DNA of 9,883 bases from Alphaproteobacteria bacterium (GCA_003250275.1 QKGW01000064.1:1-9883); one strand, 5' to 3'. Shown: positions 1 through 9,012, counted from the stretch's first letter. Numbers and translations: made by a program. The notes: a model not told the origin generated them from the sequence alone.

Positions 1-1586
1 GCGAGCGTCCGCCCGCCACCGCCAGCCGGGTGGTGCGGCGCGGCGCCTACGCCTGGAACGACGCGGCGTGGATGGAGGGGCGCGCGGCGAAGAACCGCGT
101 CGACGCGCCGATGGCGGTGTACGAAGCGCACCTCGGCTCGTGGAAGCGCAAGCCCGAGGACGGCAACCGCTACCTCAGCTACCGCGAGCTCGCCGACGAC
201 TTGGTGCCTTACGTGCGGGACATGGGCTTCACCCATATCGAGCTGCTGCCGATCAACGAGTACCCGTTCGACGGCTCGTGGGGCTACCAGCCGATCGGGC
301 TGTTCGCGCCGACCAGCCGGTTCGGCACCCCCGACGACTTCCGCCATTTCGTCGACGCCTGCCACGCCGCCGGTCTCGGCGTGATCCTCGACTGGGTGCC
401 CGGCCACTTCCCCGAGGACGCGCACGGCCTCGGCTGGTTCGACGGCACTCACCTTTACGAGCACGCCGACCCGCGCCAGGGCCGCCACATGGACTGGGGC
501 ACCCTGATCTACAACTTCGGGCGCGCCGAGGTGCGCAACTTCCTCATCGCCAACGCCTTGTTCTGGATGGAGGAATACCACATCGACGGGCTCCGCGTGG
601 ATGCCGTGGCGTCGATGCTCTACCTCAACTACAGCCGCAAGGAAGGCGAGTGGGTGCCGAACGCCTTCGGCGGCCACGAGAACCTCGAGGCGATCAGCTT
701 CCTCAAGCGGATGAACGAGGTGCTCTACGAGGAGCATCCGGGCGCGTTCACCGTCGCCGAGGAATCCACCGCCTGGCCGATGGTCTCGCGGCCCACCTAC
801 CTCGGCGGCCTCGGCTTCGGCTACAAGTGGAACATGGGCTGGATGCACGACACCCTGCGCTACATGGGCAAGGAACCGGTGCACCGCTCCTACCACCACA
901 ACGACATGACCTTCGGGCTGATCTACGCCTTCCAGGAAAACTTCGTGCTGCCGCTCAGCCACGACGAAGTGGTGCACGGCAAGGGCTCGCTGCTGTCGCG
1001 GATGCCCGGCGACGGCTGGCAGAAGTTCGCCAACCTGCGCGCCTACTTCGCGTTCATGTGGGGGCACCCGGGCAAGAAGCTGCTGTTCATGGGCGGCGAG
1101 TTCGGCCAGGGACGCGAGTGGGACCACGACGAAAGCCTCGACTGGCATCTCCTCGACTACCCGCAGCACGCCGGCGTGCGCGACGTGATCCGCGATCTCA
1201 ACGCGGTCTACCGCCGCACCCCGGCGCTGCACCGCGTCGACTTCGAACCCTCGGGCTTCGCCTGGCTCGACGCCGGAAACTGGCAGCAGAGCGTGCTCGC
1301 CTACATGCGCCGCGATCCCGCCGAGGCGGGCGGCGAGGCGATCGTGGTCTGCAATTTCACCCCGGTGGTGCGCGAGACCTACCGCGTCGGCGTGCCGCAC
1401 CCGGGCTTCTACGCCGAGGAGATCAACACCGATTCCGAACTCTACGGCGGCAGCAACGTCGGCAACGGCGGTGGCGTCGAGGCCGAGGCGGTGCCCTGCC
1501 ACGGCCAGCCGTGCTCGCTGGTGCTCACCCTGCCGCCGCTCGCGACCCTGATCCTGCGCGCCGCCGGCGCGCCCGGCGAGGGGTAA
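1..1586 (+). CDS. glgB: 1,4-alpha-glucan branching enzyme, 3' part (start outside window)
   Basis: Cytoplasmic GH13 enzyme that cuts an alpha-1,4-glucan chain and rejoins it by an alpha-1,6 bond, making the branches of glycogen. The reading frame is already open at the left edge (first full codon at 3), so the N-terminal region and most of the CBM48 module are missing; about 527 residues remain of a family usually near 730. Visible landmarks are the YEAHLGSW motif at the start of the catalytic barrel, the nucleophile in DGLRVDAV (Asp codon 600-602), the acid/base in VAEEST (Glu codons 759-764) and the third acid in SHDEVVHGK (Asp codon 963-965). A beta-sandwich-like C-terminal domain follows (VVCNFTPV, then LPPLATLIL at the end). 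The TAA stop lies 3 nt before glgX, so the two are surely cotranscribed. No key residue is missing in the visible part. Product certain; start not visible. Confidence 0.97.
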   Translation, partial: ERPPATASRVVRRGAYAWNDAAWMEGRAAKNRVDAPMAVYEAHLGSWKRKPEDGNRYLSYRELADDLVPYVRDMGFTHIELLPINEYPFDGSWGYQPIGLFAPTSRFGTPDDFRHFVDACHAAGLGVILDWVPGHFPEDAHGLGWFDGTHLYEHADPRQGRHMDWGTLIYNFGRAEVRNFLIANALFWMEEYHIDGLRVDAVASMLYLNYSRKEGEWVPNAFGGHENLEAISFLKRMNEVLYEEHPGAFTVAEESTAWPMVSRPTYLGGLGFGYKWNMGWMHDTLRYMGKEPVHRSYHHNDMTFGLIYAFQENFVLPLSHDEVVHGKGSLLSRMPGDGWQKFANLRAYFAFMWGHPGKKLLFMGGEFGQGREWDHDESLDWHLLDYPQHAGVRDVIRDLNAVYRRTPALHRVDFEPSGFAWLDAGNWQQSVLAYMRRDPAEAGGEAIVVCNFTPVVRETYRVGVPHPGFYAEEINTDSELYGGSNVGNGGGVEAEAVPCHGQPCSLVLTLPPLATLILRAAGAPGEG

Positions 1587-1589
1587 GCG

Positions 1590-3782
<2,193 letters not shown>

Positions 3783-3785
3783 ATC

Positions 3786-5954
3786 TTGAGCCCGGTGGAC
3801 ATGCCTGAGCAAATCGATGCGCTGCGCGAACTGGCCGCCGAGGCGGGGGTTCACGAGTCCTATTGGGACATCGCGGGCACCCTCCACGTCACCACCGACG
3901 ACACCCGCCGCGCGATCCTCGCGGCGATGGGGATCGCCGCCGCCTCCGACGCCGAGGCGTTGCAGAGCCTGCGCCTGTGGCGCGAGCGCCGCTGGCGTGC
4001 GCCGCTGCCGCCGGTGGTGGTGCTGCGCCGCGGCTGCAAGGCGCAACAGTTCGCCGTCGAGATCACCATCCCCGAGCGCCGCGCCGCGGAAACCGTGGAG
4101 TGGCGGATCGAGACCGAAACCGGCGGCACCATCGACGGCAGCGCCCGGGCCGAGAGCCTCGCGGTGGTCGCGTCCGGCGAGATCGACGGGATTCCGCTGG
4201 CGCGGCGCAACCTGCCGCTGCCGACGATGCTGCCCGAGGGCTACCACACCCTGATCCTCACCTTCGGCGGGCGCGCGAGCCGCTGCCCGCTGATCGTCGC
4301 CCCCGCCGCCGCCTACGTGCCGCCGTGGATGGAAGAGGGCGAGCGCCGCTGGGGCCTCGCCTGCCAAGTCTACGGCCTGCGCCGCGCGCGCGACTGGGGC
4401 GTCGGCGACTTCACCGCGCTCGGTGAACTGATGGGCGCGGCGAAAGAACTCGGCGCGCAGATGGTCGGGATCAACCCGCTGCACGCGCTGTTCCCCTCGT
4501 GGCCCGACGCGTGCAGCCCGTATTCGCCCTCGAACCCCGAATTCCTCAACCCGTTGATGATCGACATCGACGCGATCCCCTTCGCCAAGGACAGCCCGGC
4601 GCTCGCCGCCTTCTGCGCCGACCCGGCGGTGAAGACCGCGCTCGCCGAGGCGCGCAAGAAGGACCTCGTCGACTACCCGCGCGTCAGCGACCTCAAGTAT
4701 CAGGCGCTCGCGCTGCTCTACGACGACTTCCTCGAACAGGAGCCGCCCGAGGCGAGCGCCGCGTTCGACGCCTTCTGCGTCGCGGGTGGCGGGCGGCTGC
4801 GGCGCTTCGCCGAATTCGTCGCGCTGCACGAGACGATGGGCGGCCTGCCGTGGAACACCTGGCCCGCGCCGTTCCAGAACCCGGCGTCGCCCGAGGTCGA
4901 GGCCTACGCCATCGCCAACGCCGAACGCGTCACCTTCCACGCCTTCCTCCAGTGGCTCGCCTCGGTGCAGCTCGCCGCCGCCACCGAGGCCGTGCCCGAG
5001 GTCGGGCTCTACCGCGACCTCGCGGTCGGGGTGAACGCTGAGGGCGCCGCCGCTTGGGCGAGCCAGGGCGACATCGTGCGCGGCGTCTCGGTCGGCGCGC
5101 CGCCCGACGCGTTCAGCCCGGTCGGGCAGGACTGGGGCCTGCCGCCGCCCAACCCGCACCGCATGACCGAGACCGCCTACGAGGGCTTCATCGCGCTCCT
5201 GCGCGCCAACATGTGCCACGCCGCGGCGCTGCGCCTCGACCACGTGATGGGGCTGATGCGGTTGTTCTGGATTCCCCAGGGCCTCGGCGTGCCGGGCGGC
5301 GCGTACGTCTCGTATCCGTTCGACGACCTGCTCGCGATCGTCGCGCTCGAAAGCCGCCGCCACCGCTGCCTGGTGGTCGGCGAGGACCTCGGCACCGTGC
5401 CCGAGGACTTCCGCGCGCGGATGGCCGCCGAGCGCCTGCTCTCCTACCGCGTGCTCTATTTCGAGCGCTGGGATTCGGGGCTGTTCAAGCGCCCGGACAC
5501 CTATCCGCCGCTCTCGCTGGTGACGCCGACCACCCACGACATGCCGACCATCGCCGGGGAGTGGCTCGGGCGCGACATCGCGCTCCGCACCGAGATCGGC
5601 ATCTACGCCGACGACAAGGTCGCGCAACGCGAGATCGACGGCCGCGAACGCGAGCGCGAGGCCCTGGTGGCGGCGCTCGCCGACCAGAACCTGTCGCCGA
5701 CGCCCGCCCCTGCCGACGACCCGGAGGCGCTTACCGCGCTCACCGAGGCGGTGGTGCGTTACGCCGCGCGCACCCTCTCGCGGCTGCTCGTGGTCAACCT
5801 CGGCGACCTCCTCGTCGAGGACACCCAGATCAACCTGCCCGGCACCGTCGACGAGCATCCCAACTGGCGGCGGCGGATGCGCGAGACGGTCTCGACCCTC
5901 GCCGGCCATCCGCTGATCCGGGCGGGCGTCGCCGCGATCCGGCGGGAACGGTGA
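3786..5954 (+). CDS. malQ: 4-alpha-glucanotransferase (amylomaltase)
   Basis: GH77 enzyme that transfers alpha-1,4-glucan segments between malto-oligosaccharides and releases glucose, recycling the short chains freed by GlgX. 722 residues from the TTG, about the size of E. coli-type MalQ with its extra N-terminal domain (around residues 1-175, including DTRRAILAAMG). The catalytic part opens with WGLACQVYGLR and carries NPLHALFP and CSPYSPSNPEFLNPL, both typical of GH77. The catalytic triad is present: nucleophile D485 in LRLDHVMG, acid/base E533 in GEDLGTVP, and D585 in THDMPT. The start is TTG at 3786, supported by GGAG 6 nt upstream; ATG at 3801 would shorten the protein by 5 residues. It is the last gene of the glgB-glgX-malQ run and is followed by a strong hairpin. 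There is no sign of damage or transfer. Confidence 0.96.
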   Translation: MSPVDMPEQIDALRELAAEAGVHESYWDIAGTLHVTTDDTRRAILAAMGIAAASDAEALQSLRLWRERRWRAPLPPVVVLRRGCKAQQFAVEITIPERRAAETVEWRIETETGGTIDGSARAESLAVVASGEIDGIPLARRNLPLPTMLPEGYHTLILTFGGRASRCPLIVAPAAAYVPPWMEEGERRWGLACQVYGLRRARDWGVGDFTALGELMGAAKELGAQMVGINPLHALFPSWPDACSPYSPSNPEFLNPLMIDIDAIPFAKDSPALAAFCADPAVKTALAEARKKDLVDYPRVSDLKYQALALLYDDFLEQEPPEASAAFDAFCVAGGGRLRRFAEFVALHETMGGLPWNTWPAPFQNPASPEVEAYAIANAERVTFHAFLQWLASVQLAAATEAVPEVGLYRDLAVGVNAEGAAAWASQGDIVRGVSVGAPPDAFSPVGQDWGLPPPNPHRMTETAYEGFIALLRANMCHAAALRLDHVMGLMRLFWIPQGLGVPGGAYVSYPFDDLLAIVALESRRHRCLVVGEDLGTVPEDFRARMAAERLLSYRVLYFERWDSGLFKRPDTYPPLSLVTPTTHDMPTIAGEWLGRDIALRTEIGIYADDKVAQREIDGREREREALVAALADQNLSPTPAPADDPEALTALTEAVVRYAARTLSRLLVVNLGDLLVEDTQINLPGTVDEHPNWRRRMRETVSTLAGHPLIRAGVAAIRRER

Positions 5955-5955
5955 A

Positions 5956-5979
5956 GGACGCCCGGCGGACCGGGCGTCC
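5956..5979. terminator. Bidirectional terminator-like hairpin between malQ and the ferredoxin gene
   Basis: Perfect 10-bp GC-rich stem (GGACGCCCGG with CCGGGCGTCC) and a 4-nt CGGA loop. It starts 1 nt after the malQ stop and ends 5 nt before the stop of the convergent ferredoxin gene, so it can serve both. There is no clear T-tract on either side, so intrinsic termination strength is uncertain; it may also block exonucleases at the 3' ends. Confidence 0.75.
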
Positions 5980-5984
5980 CCGCC

Positions 5985-6353
5985 TCAGGCGTTGCGCGGC
6001 TTGCCGCTGAATTGCACGAGGAGGTCCTCGTCGGTGACGACGCACTGGCACGCGAGGCGGTGCACCGGCGGAATGTCGTTGACGTAGGCCTGCTCCTCGT
6101 CCCGCTCGTCGAGCAGGCCGAGCTTTTCGAGAACCGCGTGCTCCTTGGGCGTGAGCATCACGCCCTTGATGCGGTAGCCGTCGAGGTGGGTGACCCGGAC
6201 GACGCAGTTGCCGCATTCGCCGTCCTCGCAATCGTGCGGAACCGGAATGCCTTCGCGCTTCGCCACCTTGAGGATGGTGTCGCGCGAACCGGCGACGGCG
6301 ACGACCTTGCGGTTCTTTTCGAGGACCGGAGAGCTGAAATAGATATTCGCCAT
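5985..6353 (-). CDS. [2Fe-2S] ferredoxin, FeSII / Shethna protein II type
   Basis: Small soluble plant-type [2Fe-2S] protein, 122 residues. Cluster ligands are C42, C47 and C50 in DCEDGECGNC, plus C102 in RLACQC; there is one extra cysteine, C104. From memory of the family, length and pattern match Azotobacter vinelandii FeSII: an N-terminus like M-A-x-I-Y-F-S-S-P, then VTHLDG-RIKG, the insert around residues 68-95 (LTPKEHAVLEKLG onward), RLACQ and VTDEDLLV. FeSII binds oxidised nitrogenase and protects it from oxygen; that role is inferred here, and a general electron carrier is the alternative. The start at 6353 is chosen because GGGAG lies 6 nt upstream, the family begins here, and a sigma-54 promoter sits just upstream. 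A longer in-frame reading (to 6518) would place that promoter inside the gene. It is divergent from ahpC and convergent with malQ. Confidence 0.88.
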   Translation of the reverse strand: MANIYFSSPVLEKNRKVVAVAGSRDTILKVAKREGIPVPHDCEDGECGNCVVRVTHLDGYRIKGVMLTPKEHAVLEKLGLLDERDEEQAYVNDIPPVHRLACQCVVTDEDLLVQFSGKPRNA

Positions 6354-6389
6354 GGGGAACTCCCTGTTGGTTGCGGAACGCCCCTTCGC

Positions 6390-6404
6390 GCAAGGCGCGT
6401 GCCA
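6390..6404 (-). promoter_or_regulatory. Sigma-54 (RpoN) -24/-12 promoter of the ferredoxin gene
   Basis: On the - strand the sequence reads TGGCACG-N4-TTGC, with TGGCAC at 6404-6399 and TTGC at 6393-6390. GG and GC are separated by exactly 10 nt, as RpoN requires. Transcription would start near 6378, leaving a leader of about 25 nt with the GGGAG ribosome binding site 6 nt before the ATG at 6353. Such promoters need an enhancer-binding activator such as NifA or NtrC. Confidence 0.8.
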
Positions 6405-6471
6405 CCCCCCAAAAGACTCGCTCGCGGCGGAAAAGTCCTTGTAACACTTCAAAATCGCACGCCGGAGCGAG

Positions 6472-6487
6472 CGTCGCAGACCCGACA
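6472..6487 (-). promoter_or_regulatory. Weak candidate NifA upstream activator site
   Basis: On the - strand it reads TGT-N4-T-N5-ACG, one base from the NifA consensus TGT-N4-T-N5-ACA. It is centred about 100 bp upstream of the inferred sigma-54 start, a usual distance for NifA sites. A match this loose is expected by chance in a region of this length, so only its position makes it worth listing. Confidence 0.25.
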
Positions 6488-6515
6488 CGCGCACGAGATG
6501 CGTCAGCAAACCTGC

Positions 6516-6528
6516 CATTTTGTTGATT
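6516..6528 (-). promoter_or_regulatory. Candidate IHF site
   Basis: On the - strand AATCAACAAAATG matches the IHF consensus WATCAANNNNTTR at all but one specified position. It lies about 140-150 bp upstream of the inferred ferredoxin start, farther than IHF usually sits from an RpoN promoter, so it could instead serve ahpC or be chance. Confidence 0.3.
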
Positions 6529-6585
6529 TTGCACGGCTATCGGTTTTTCCACTCAAACAAACTAGAAAAACCTGATTTTCCACGG
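6524..6585. repeat. Direct repeat pair TGATTTTnCACGG flanking an inverted repeat
   Basis: TGATTTTGCACGG at 6524-6536 recurs as TGATTTTCCACGG at 6573-6585 (12 of 13 identical), 49 bp apart. Between them GGTTTTTC at 6542-6549 is the exact inverse of GAAAAACC at 6565-6572, with a 15-bp gap. The arrangement lies 63-124 bp upstream of the ahpC ATG and looks like a regulator-binding block; the regulator is unknown. Confidence 0.55.
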
Positions 6586-6647
6586 ATTTGCAGACTCCTA
6601 GGATGACCTCGTTCCGAAATACCCCCAAAATCCCTGGAGAGATTGCA

Positions 6648-7211
6648 ATGTCCCTGATCAACACTGTCATCAAGCCGTTCAAGGCGCAGGCGTTCAAGGC
6701 CGGCAAGTTCGTCGAAGTGTCCGATTCGAACCTCAAGGGCGGCTGGTCGGTGGTGTTCTTCTACCCGGCGGACTTCACCTTCGTGTGCCCGACCGAGCTC
6801 GAGGATCTCGCCGACAACTACGCCGAATTCCAGAAGCTCGGCGTCGAGATCTACTCGGTGTCCACCGACACCCACTTCGCCCACAAGGCCTGGCACGACA
6901 GCTCGCCGGCGATCAAGAAGATCGGCTACACCATGGTCGGCGATCCGGCGGGCGTGCTCAGCCGCAACTTCGACGTTCTGATCGAGGCGGACGGCGTCGC
7001 CGACCGCGGCACCTTCGTGATCGACCCGGAAGGCAAGGTCCAGGTGCTCGAGATCACCGCCGGCGGCATCGGCCGCGACGCCAAGGAGCTGCTGCGCAAG
7101 ATCAAGGCCGCCCAGTACGTCGCCGCCCACCCCGGCGAGGTCTGCCCGGCGAAGTGGCAGGAAGGCGAGAAGACCCTCGCCCCGTCGCTCGACCTGGTCG
7201 GCAAGATCTGA
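6648..7211 (+). CDS. ahpC: Alkyl hydroperoxide reductase subunit C (2-Cys peroxiredoxin)
   Basis: Cytoplasmic peroxiredoxin that reduces hydrogen peroxide, organic hydroperoxides and peroxynitrite, and is recharged by AhpF. 187 residues, the same length as the E. coli protein. Peroxidatic C47 lies in ADFTFVCPTE and resolving C166 in HPGEVCPAKW, at the same positions as in the typical AhpC of enterobacteria; the C-terminus APSLDLVGKI is also characteristic. The ATG at 6648 is preceded by GGAGAG with a 6-nt spacer. An in-frame ATG at 6588 would add 20 residues without family precedent and is rejected. ahpF follows after 104 bp that include a hairpin. It is transcribed away from the ferredoxin gene, and the shared upstream region suggests, but does not prove, linked control by oxidative or oxygen signals. 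Confidence 0.98.
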   Translation: MSLINTVIKPFKAQAFKAGKFVEVSDSNLKGGWSVVFFYPADFTFVCPTELEDLADNYAEFQKLGVEIYSVSTDTHFAHKAWHDSSPAIKKIGYTMVGDPAGVLSRNFDVLIEADGVADRGTFVIDPEGKVQVLEITAGGIGRDAKELLRKIKAAQYVAAHPGEVCPAKWQEGEKTLAPSLDLVGKI

Positions 7212-7217
7212 TCGGTT

Positions 7218-7244
7218 CGCGGGCCGCGTTGTGCGCGGCCCGCG
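7218..7244 (+). terminator. Hairpin between ahpC and ahpF (attenuator or mRNA-stability element)
   Basis: Perfect 11-bp stem of only G and C (arms 7218-7228 and 7234-7244) with a TTGTG loop, starting 7 nt after the ahpC stop. It is followed by CCTTCCCC rather than a T-run. It could end part of the transcripts or protect ahpC mRNA, giving more AhpC than AhpF. Confidence 0.65.
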
Positions 7245-7315
7245 CCTTCCCCTAGACTACCCCCTCCCCGCCGCGCCGCGCGCGGCGTTTCCGTCCGTCC
7301 GCAGGAGTATCCGCC

Positions 7316-8914
7316 GTGCTCGAGTCCGCGCTCAAGGAGCAGCTTTCGTCCTACCTCGCCCGTATCGTTCACCCGGTGGAACTCGTCGCATCGCTCGATG
7401 ACGGCGCCAAGTCCCAGGAACTCTGGGAACTCCTCGAAGAAATCTCCGGCCTCTCGCCGACCCTGACGCTGCGCCGCGACGACGCCGCCGACGCCCGACG
7501 CCCGTCGTTCGCGATCGTCCGCGCCGGCACCGGCATCGCGGTGCGCTTCGCCGGGCTGCCGATGGGCCACGAATTCAATTCCCTCGTCCTCGCGCTGCTG
7601 CACGTGGGCGGCCATCCGTCCAAGACCGAGCCCGAGGTGATCGCGCAGATCGAGGCGCTCGACGGCGAACTCCGCTTCGAGACCTACTTCTCGCTCTCCT
7701 GCCAGAACTGCCCCGACGTGATCCAGGCGCTCAACCTGATGAGCGTGCTGAACCCCAACGTCCACCACGTCGCGATCGACGGCGCGCTGTTCCCCGACGA
7801 GGTGGCGACGCGTCAGGTGATGGCGGTTCCGGCGGTCTTCCTCAACGGCAAGCCGTTCGCCCAGGGCCGGATGAGCCTCGAACAGATCCTCGCCAAGCTC
7901 GACACCGGCTCCGCCGAACGCGAGGCGGCGAAGATCGCGGCCAAGGCGCCGTTCGACGTGCTCGTCGTCGGCGGCGGCCCGGCGGGCGCGGCGGCGGCGG
8001 TCTACGCCGCGCGCAAGGGCATCCGCACCGGCGCGCTCGCGGAGCGCTTCGGCGGTCAGGTGCAGGACACCCTCGGCATCGAGAACCTGATCGCGGTTTC
8101 GCACACCGAAGGCCCGAAGCTCGCGGCGCAGTTCGAAGCCGAGGTCAAGGCCAACGGCGTCGACGTGATGAACCTCCAGCGCGCCGAGAAGATCGTCCCC
8201 GCCGCCAATCCCGGCGGCCTGATCGAGGTTGCGCTCGCGGGCGGCGCGTCGCTCAAGACCCGCACGCTGATCCTCGCGACCGGCGCGCGCTGGCGCACCA
8301 TGGGCGTGCCCGGCGAGGCCGAGTACCGCAACAAGGGCGTGGCGTTCTGCCCGCACTGCGACGGTCCGCTGTTCAAGGGCAAGCGCATCGCGGTGATCGG
8401 CGGCGGCAACTCCGGCGTCGAAGCGGCGATCGACCTCGCCGGCATCGTCGCCCACGTCACCCTGATCGAGTTCGACGCCAAGCTGCGCGCCGATCAGGTG
8501 CTGCAGGACAAGCTCGCCAGCCTGCCGAACGTCTCGGTGATCACCTCGGCGCTGACCACCGAGGTGCACGGCGACGGCGAGAAGGTCATCGGCCTCACCT
8601 ACCAGGACCGCAACACCAACGGCCTGTTCCGCCAGGATCTCGACGGCGTGTTCGTGCAGATCGGCCTGGTGCCCAACACCGAGTGGCTGCGCGGCACCCT
8701 GGCGCTCAGCCAGCGCGGCGAGATCGAGGTGACCGCGCGCGGCGAGACCAGCCTCCCCGGCGTGTTTGCCGCGGGCGACGCCACCACCGCGCCCTACAAG
8801 CAGATCATCGTCGCGATGGGCGACGGCGCGACCGCGTCGCTCGCCGCCTTCGACTTCCTCATCCGCCATGCAGCGGCGGACGAGGAAGCGCCGAGCGGCA
8901 CCGCCGCCGCCTGA
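7316..8914 (+). CDS. ahpF: Alkyl hydroperoxide reductase subunit F (NADH-dependent disulfide reductase)
   Basis: FAD enzyme that moves electrons from NADH to oxidised AhpC. 532 residues against about 521 in E. coli. The N-terminal tandem thioredoxin-like domain carries the redox pair C129/C132 (SCQNCPD). The thioredoxin reductase-like body has an FAD-binding GGGPAG at 219-224, the second redox pair C345/C348 (FCPHCDGP) and a pyridine-nucleotide GGGNSG at 362-367. The cysteine positions equal those known for E. coli AhpF. The C-terminal FAD motif is GVFAAGDATTAPYKQI. The start is GTG at 7316, supported by AGGAG 8 nt upstream and by the family N-terminus (MLESALKEQL). It very probably shares a transcript with ahpC, although a hairpin separates them. 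A long minus-strand reading frame over this gene is a codon-bias artefact. Confidence 0.98.
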   Translation: MLESALKEQLSSYLARIVHPVELVASLDDGAKSQELWELLEEISGLSPTLTLRRDDAADARRPSFAIVRAGTGIAVRFAGLPMGHEFNSLVLALLHVGGHPSKTEPEVIAQIEALDGELRFETYFSLSCQNCPDVIQALNLMSVLNPNVHHVAIDGALFPDEVATRQVMAVPAVFLNGKPFAQGRMSLEQILAKLDTGSAEREAAKIAAKAPFDVLVVGGGPAGAAAAVYAARKGIRTGALAERFGGQVQDTLGIENLIAVSHTEGPKLAAQFEAEVKANGVDVMNLQRAEKIVPAANPGGLIEVALAGGASLKTRTLILATGARWRTMGVPGEAEYRNKGVAFCPHCDGPLFKGKRIAVIGGGNSGVEAAIDLAGIVAHVTLIEFDAKLRADQVLQDKLASLPNVSVITSALTTEVHGDGEKVIGLTYQDRNTNGLFRQDLDGVFVQIGLVPNTEWLRGTLALSQRGEIEVTARGETSLPGVFAAGDATTAPYKQIIVAMGDGATASLAAFDFLIRHAAADEEAPSGTAAA

Positions 8915-8939
8915 CCGCCCGCACGCCTGCGGCGATCCC

Positions 8940-8974
8940 CGCCCGGCTCCGGAACTCGACACCGGAGCCGGGCG
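8940..8974 (+). terminator. Terminator-like hairpin after ahpF
   Basis: Perfect 13-bp stem (arms 8940-8952 and 8962-8974) with a 9-nt loop, 25 nt after the ahpF stop, followed by TTCCTATG, a weak T-rich tail. It probably ends the ahpCF transcript. The stem overlaps the EcfG-like promoter motif of the next gene. Confidence 0.7.
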
Positions 8975-8976
8975 TT
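8951..8976 (+). promoter_or_regulatory. EcfG-type (general stress sigma) promoter motif
   Basis: GGAAC at 8951-8955 and CGTT at 8973-8976 are separated by 17 nt, matching the alphaproteobacterial EcfG consensus GGAAC-N16/17-CGTT. The start of transcription would be near 8983, about 38 nt before the GTG of the receiver gene. The motif lies within the ahpF terminator hairpin, so part of the match may be incidental. Confidence 0.45.
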
Positions 8977-9007
8977 CCTATGTCGTATGGGAATTCGCTG
9001 ATACGCC

Positions 9008-9012
9008 GGAGG
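9008..9012 (+). promoter_or_regulatory. Ribosome binding site deciding the GTG start of the receiver gene
   Basis: GGAGG, 8 nt before GTG at 9021. The frame is open farther upstream into ahpF, but no other start there has a ribosome binding site of this quality. Confidence 0.7.

Larger units (their letters stand above)
6354..6647. promoter_or_regulatory. Divergent regulatory region between ferredoxin and ahpC
   Basis: 294 bp with no credible gene. The ferredoxin side is GC-rich and holds a -24/-12 promoter (6390-6404). The ahpC side (about 6510-6640) is AT-rich compared with everything around it and holds a direct repeat, an inverted repeat and an IHF-like sequence. The ribosome binding sites are GGGAG at 6360-6364 (- strand) for the ferredoxin and GGAGAG at 6636-6641 for ahpC. 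I could not place a convincing sigma-70 promoter for ahpC. Confidence 0.8.

Noticed and set aside
5985..6518. N-terminally extended ferredoxin of 177 residues
   Set aside because: The extension has no family counterpart, a good ribosome binding site precedes the ATG at 6353, and the sigma-54 promoter would lie inside the longer gene.
6526..6540. OxyR-type half sites (ATTT-N7-CTAT) upstream of ahpC
   Set aside because: Only one half resembles the ATAG-N7-CTAT pattern, the inner positions do not match, and no second pair follows at the right spacing.
6577..6604. Sigma-70 promoter for ahpC (TTTCCA, 16 nt, TAGGAT)
   Set aside because: Only 4 of 6 bases match in each box with short spacing; other placements are equally poor, so I do not call it.
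6588..6647. Longer AhpC starting at ATG 6588
   Set aside because: It adds 20 residues not found in the family. ATG 6648 has a well-spaced GGAGAG and gives the usual 187 residues.
6926..8962. 678-codon open frame on the - strand opposite ahpC/ahpF
   Set aside because: It is antisense to two certain genes, has low-complexity Ala/Arg/Asp/Glu-rich translation without family resemblance, and arises from the high third-position GC of the + strand genes.
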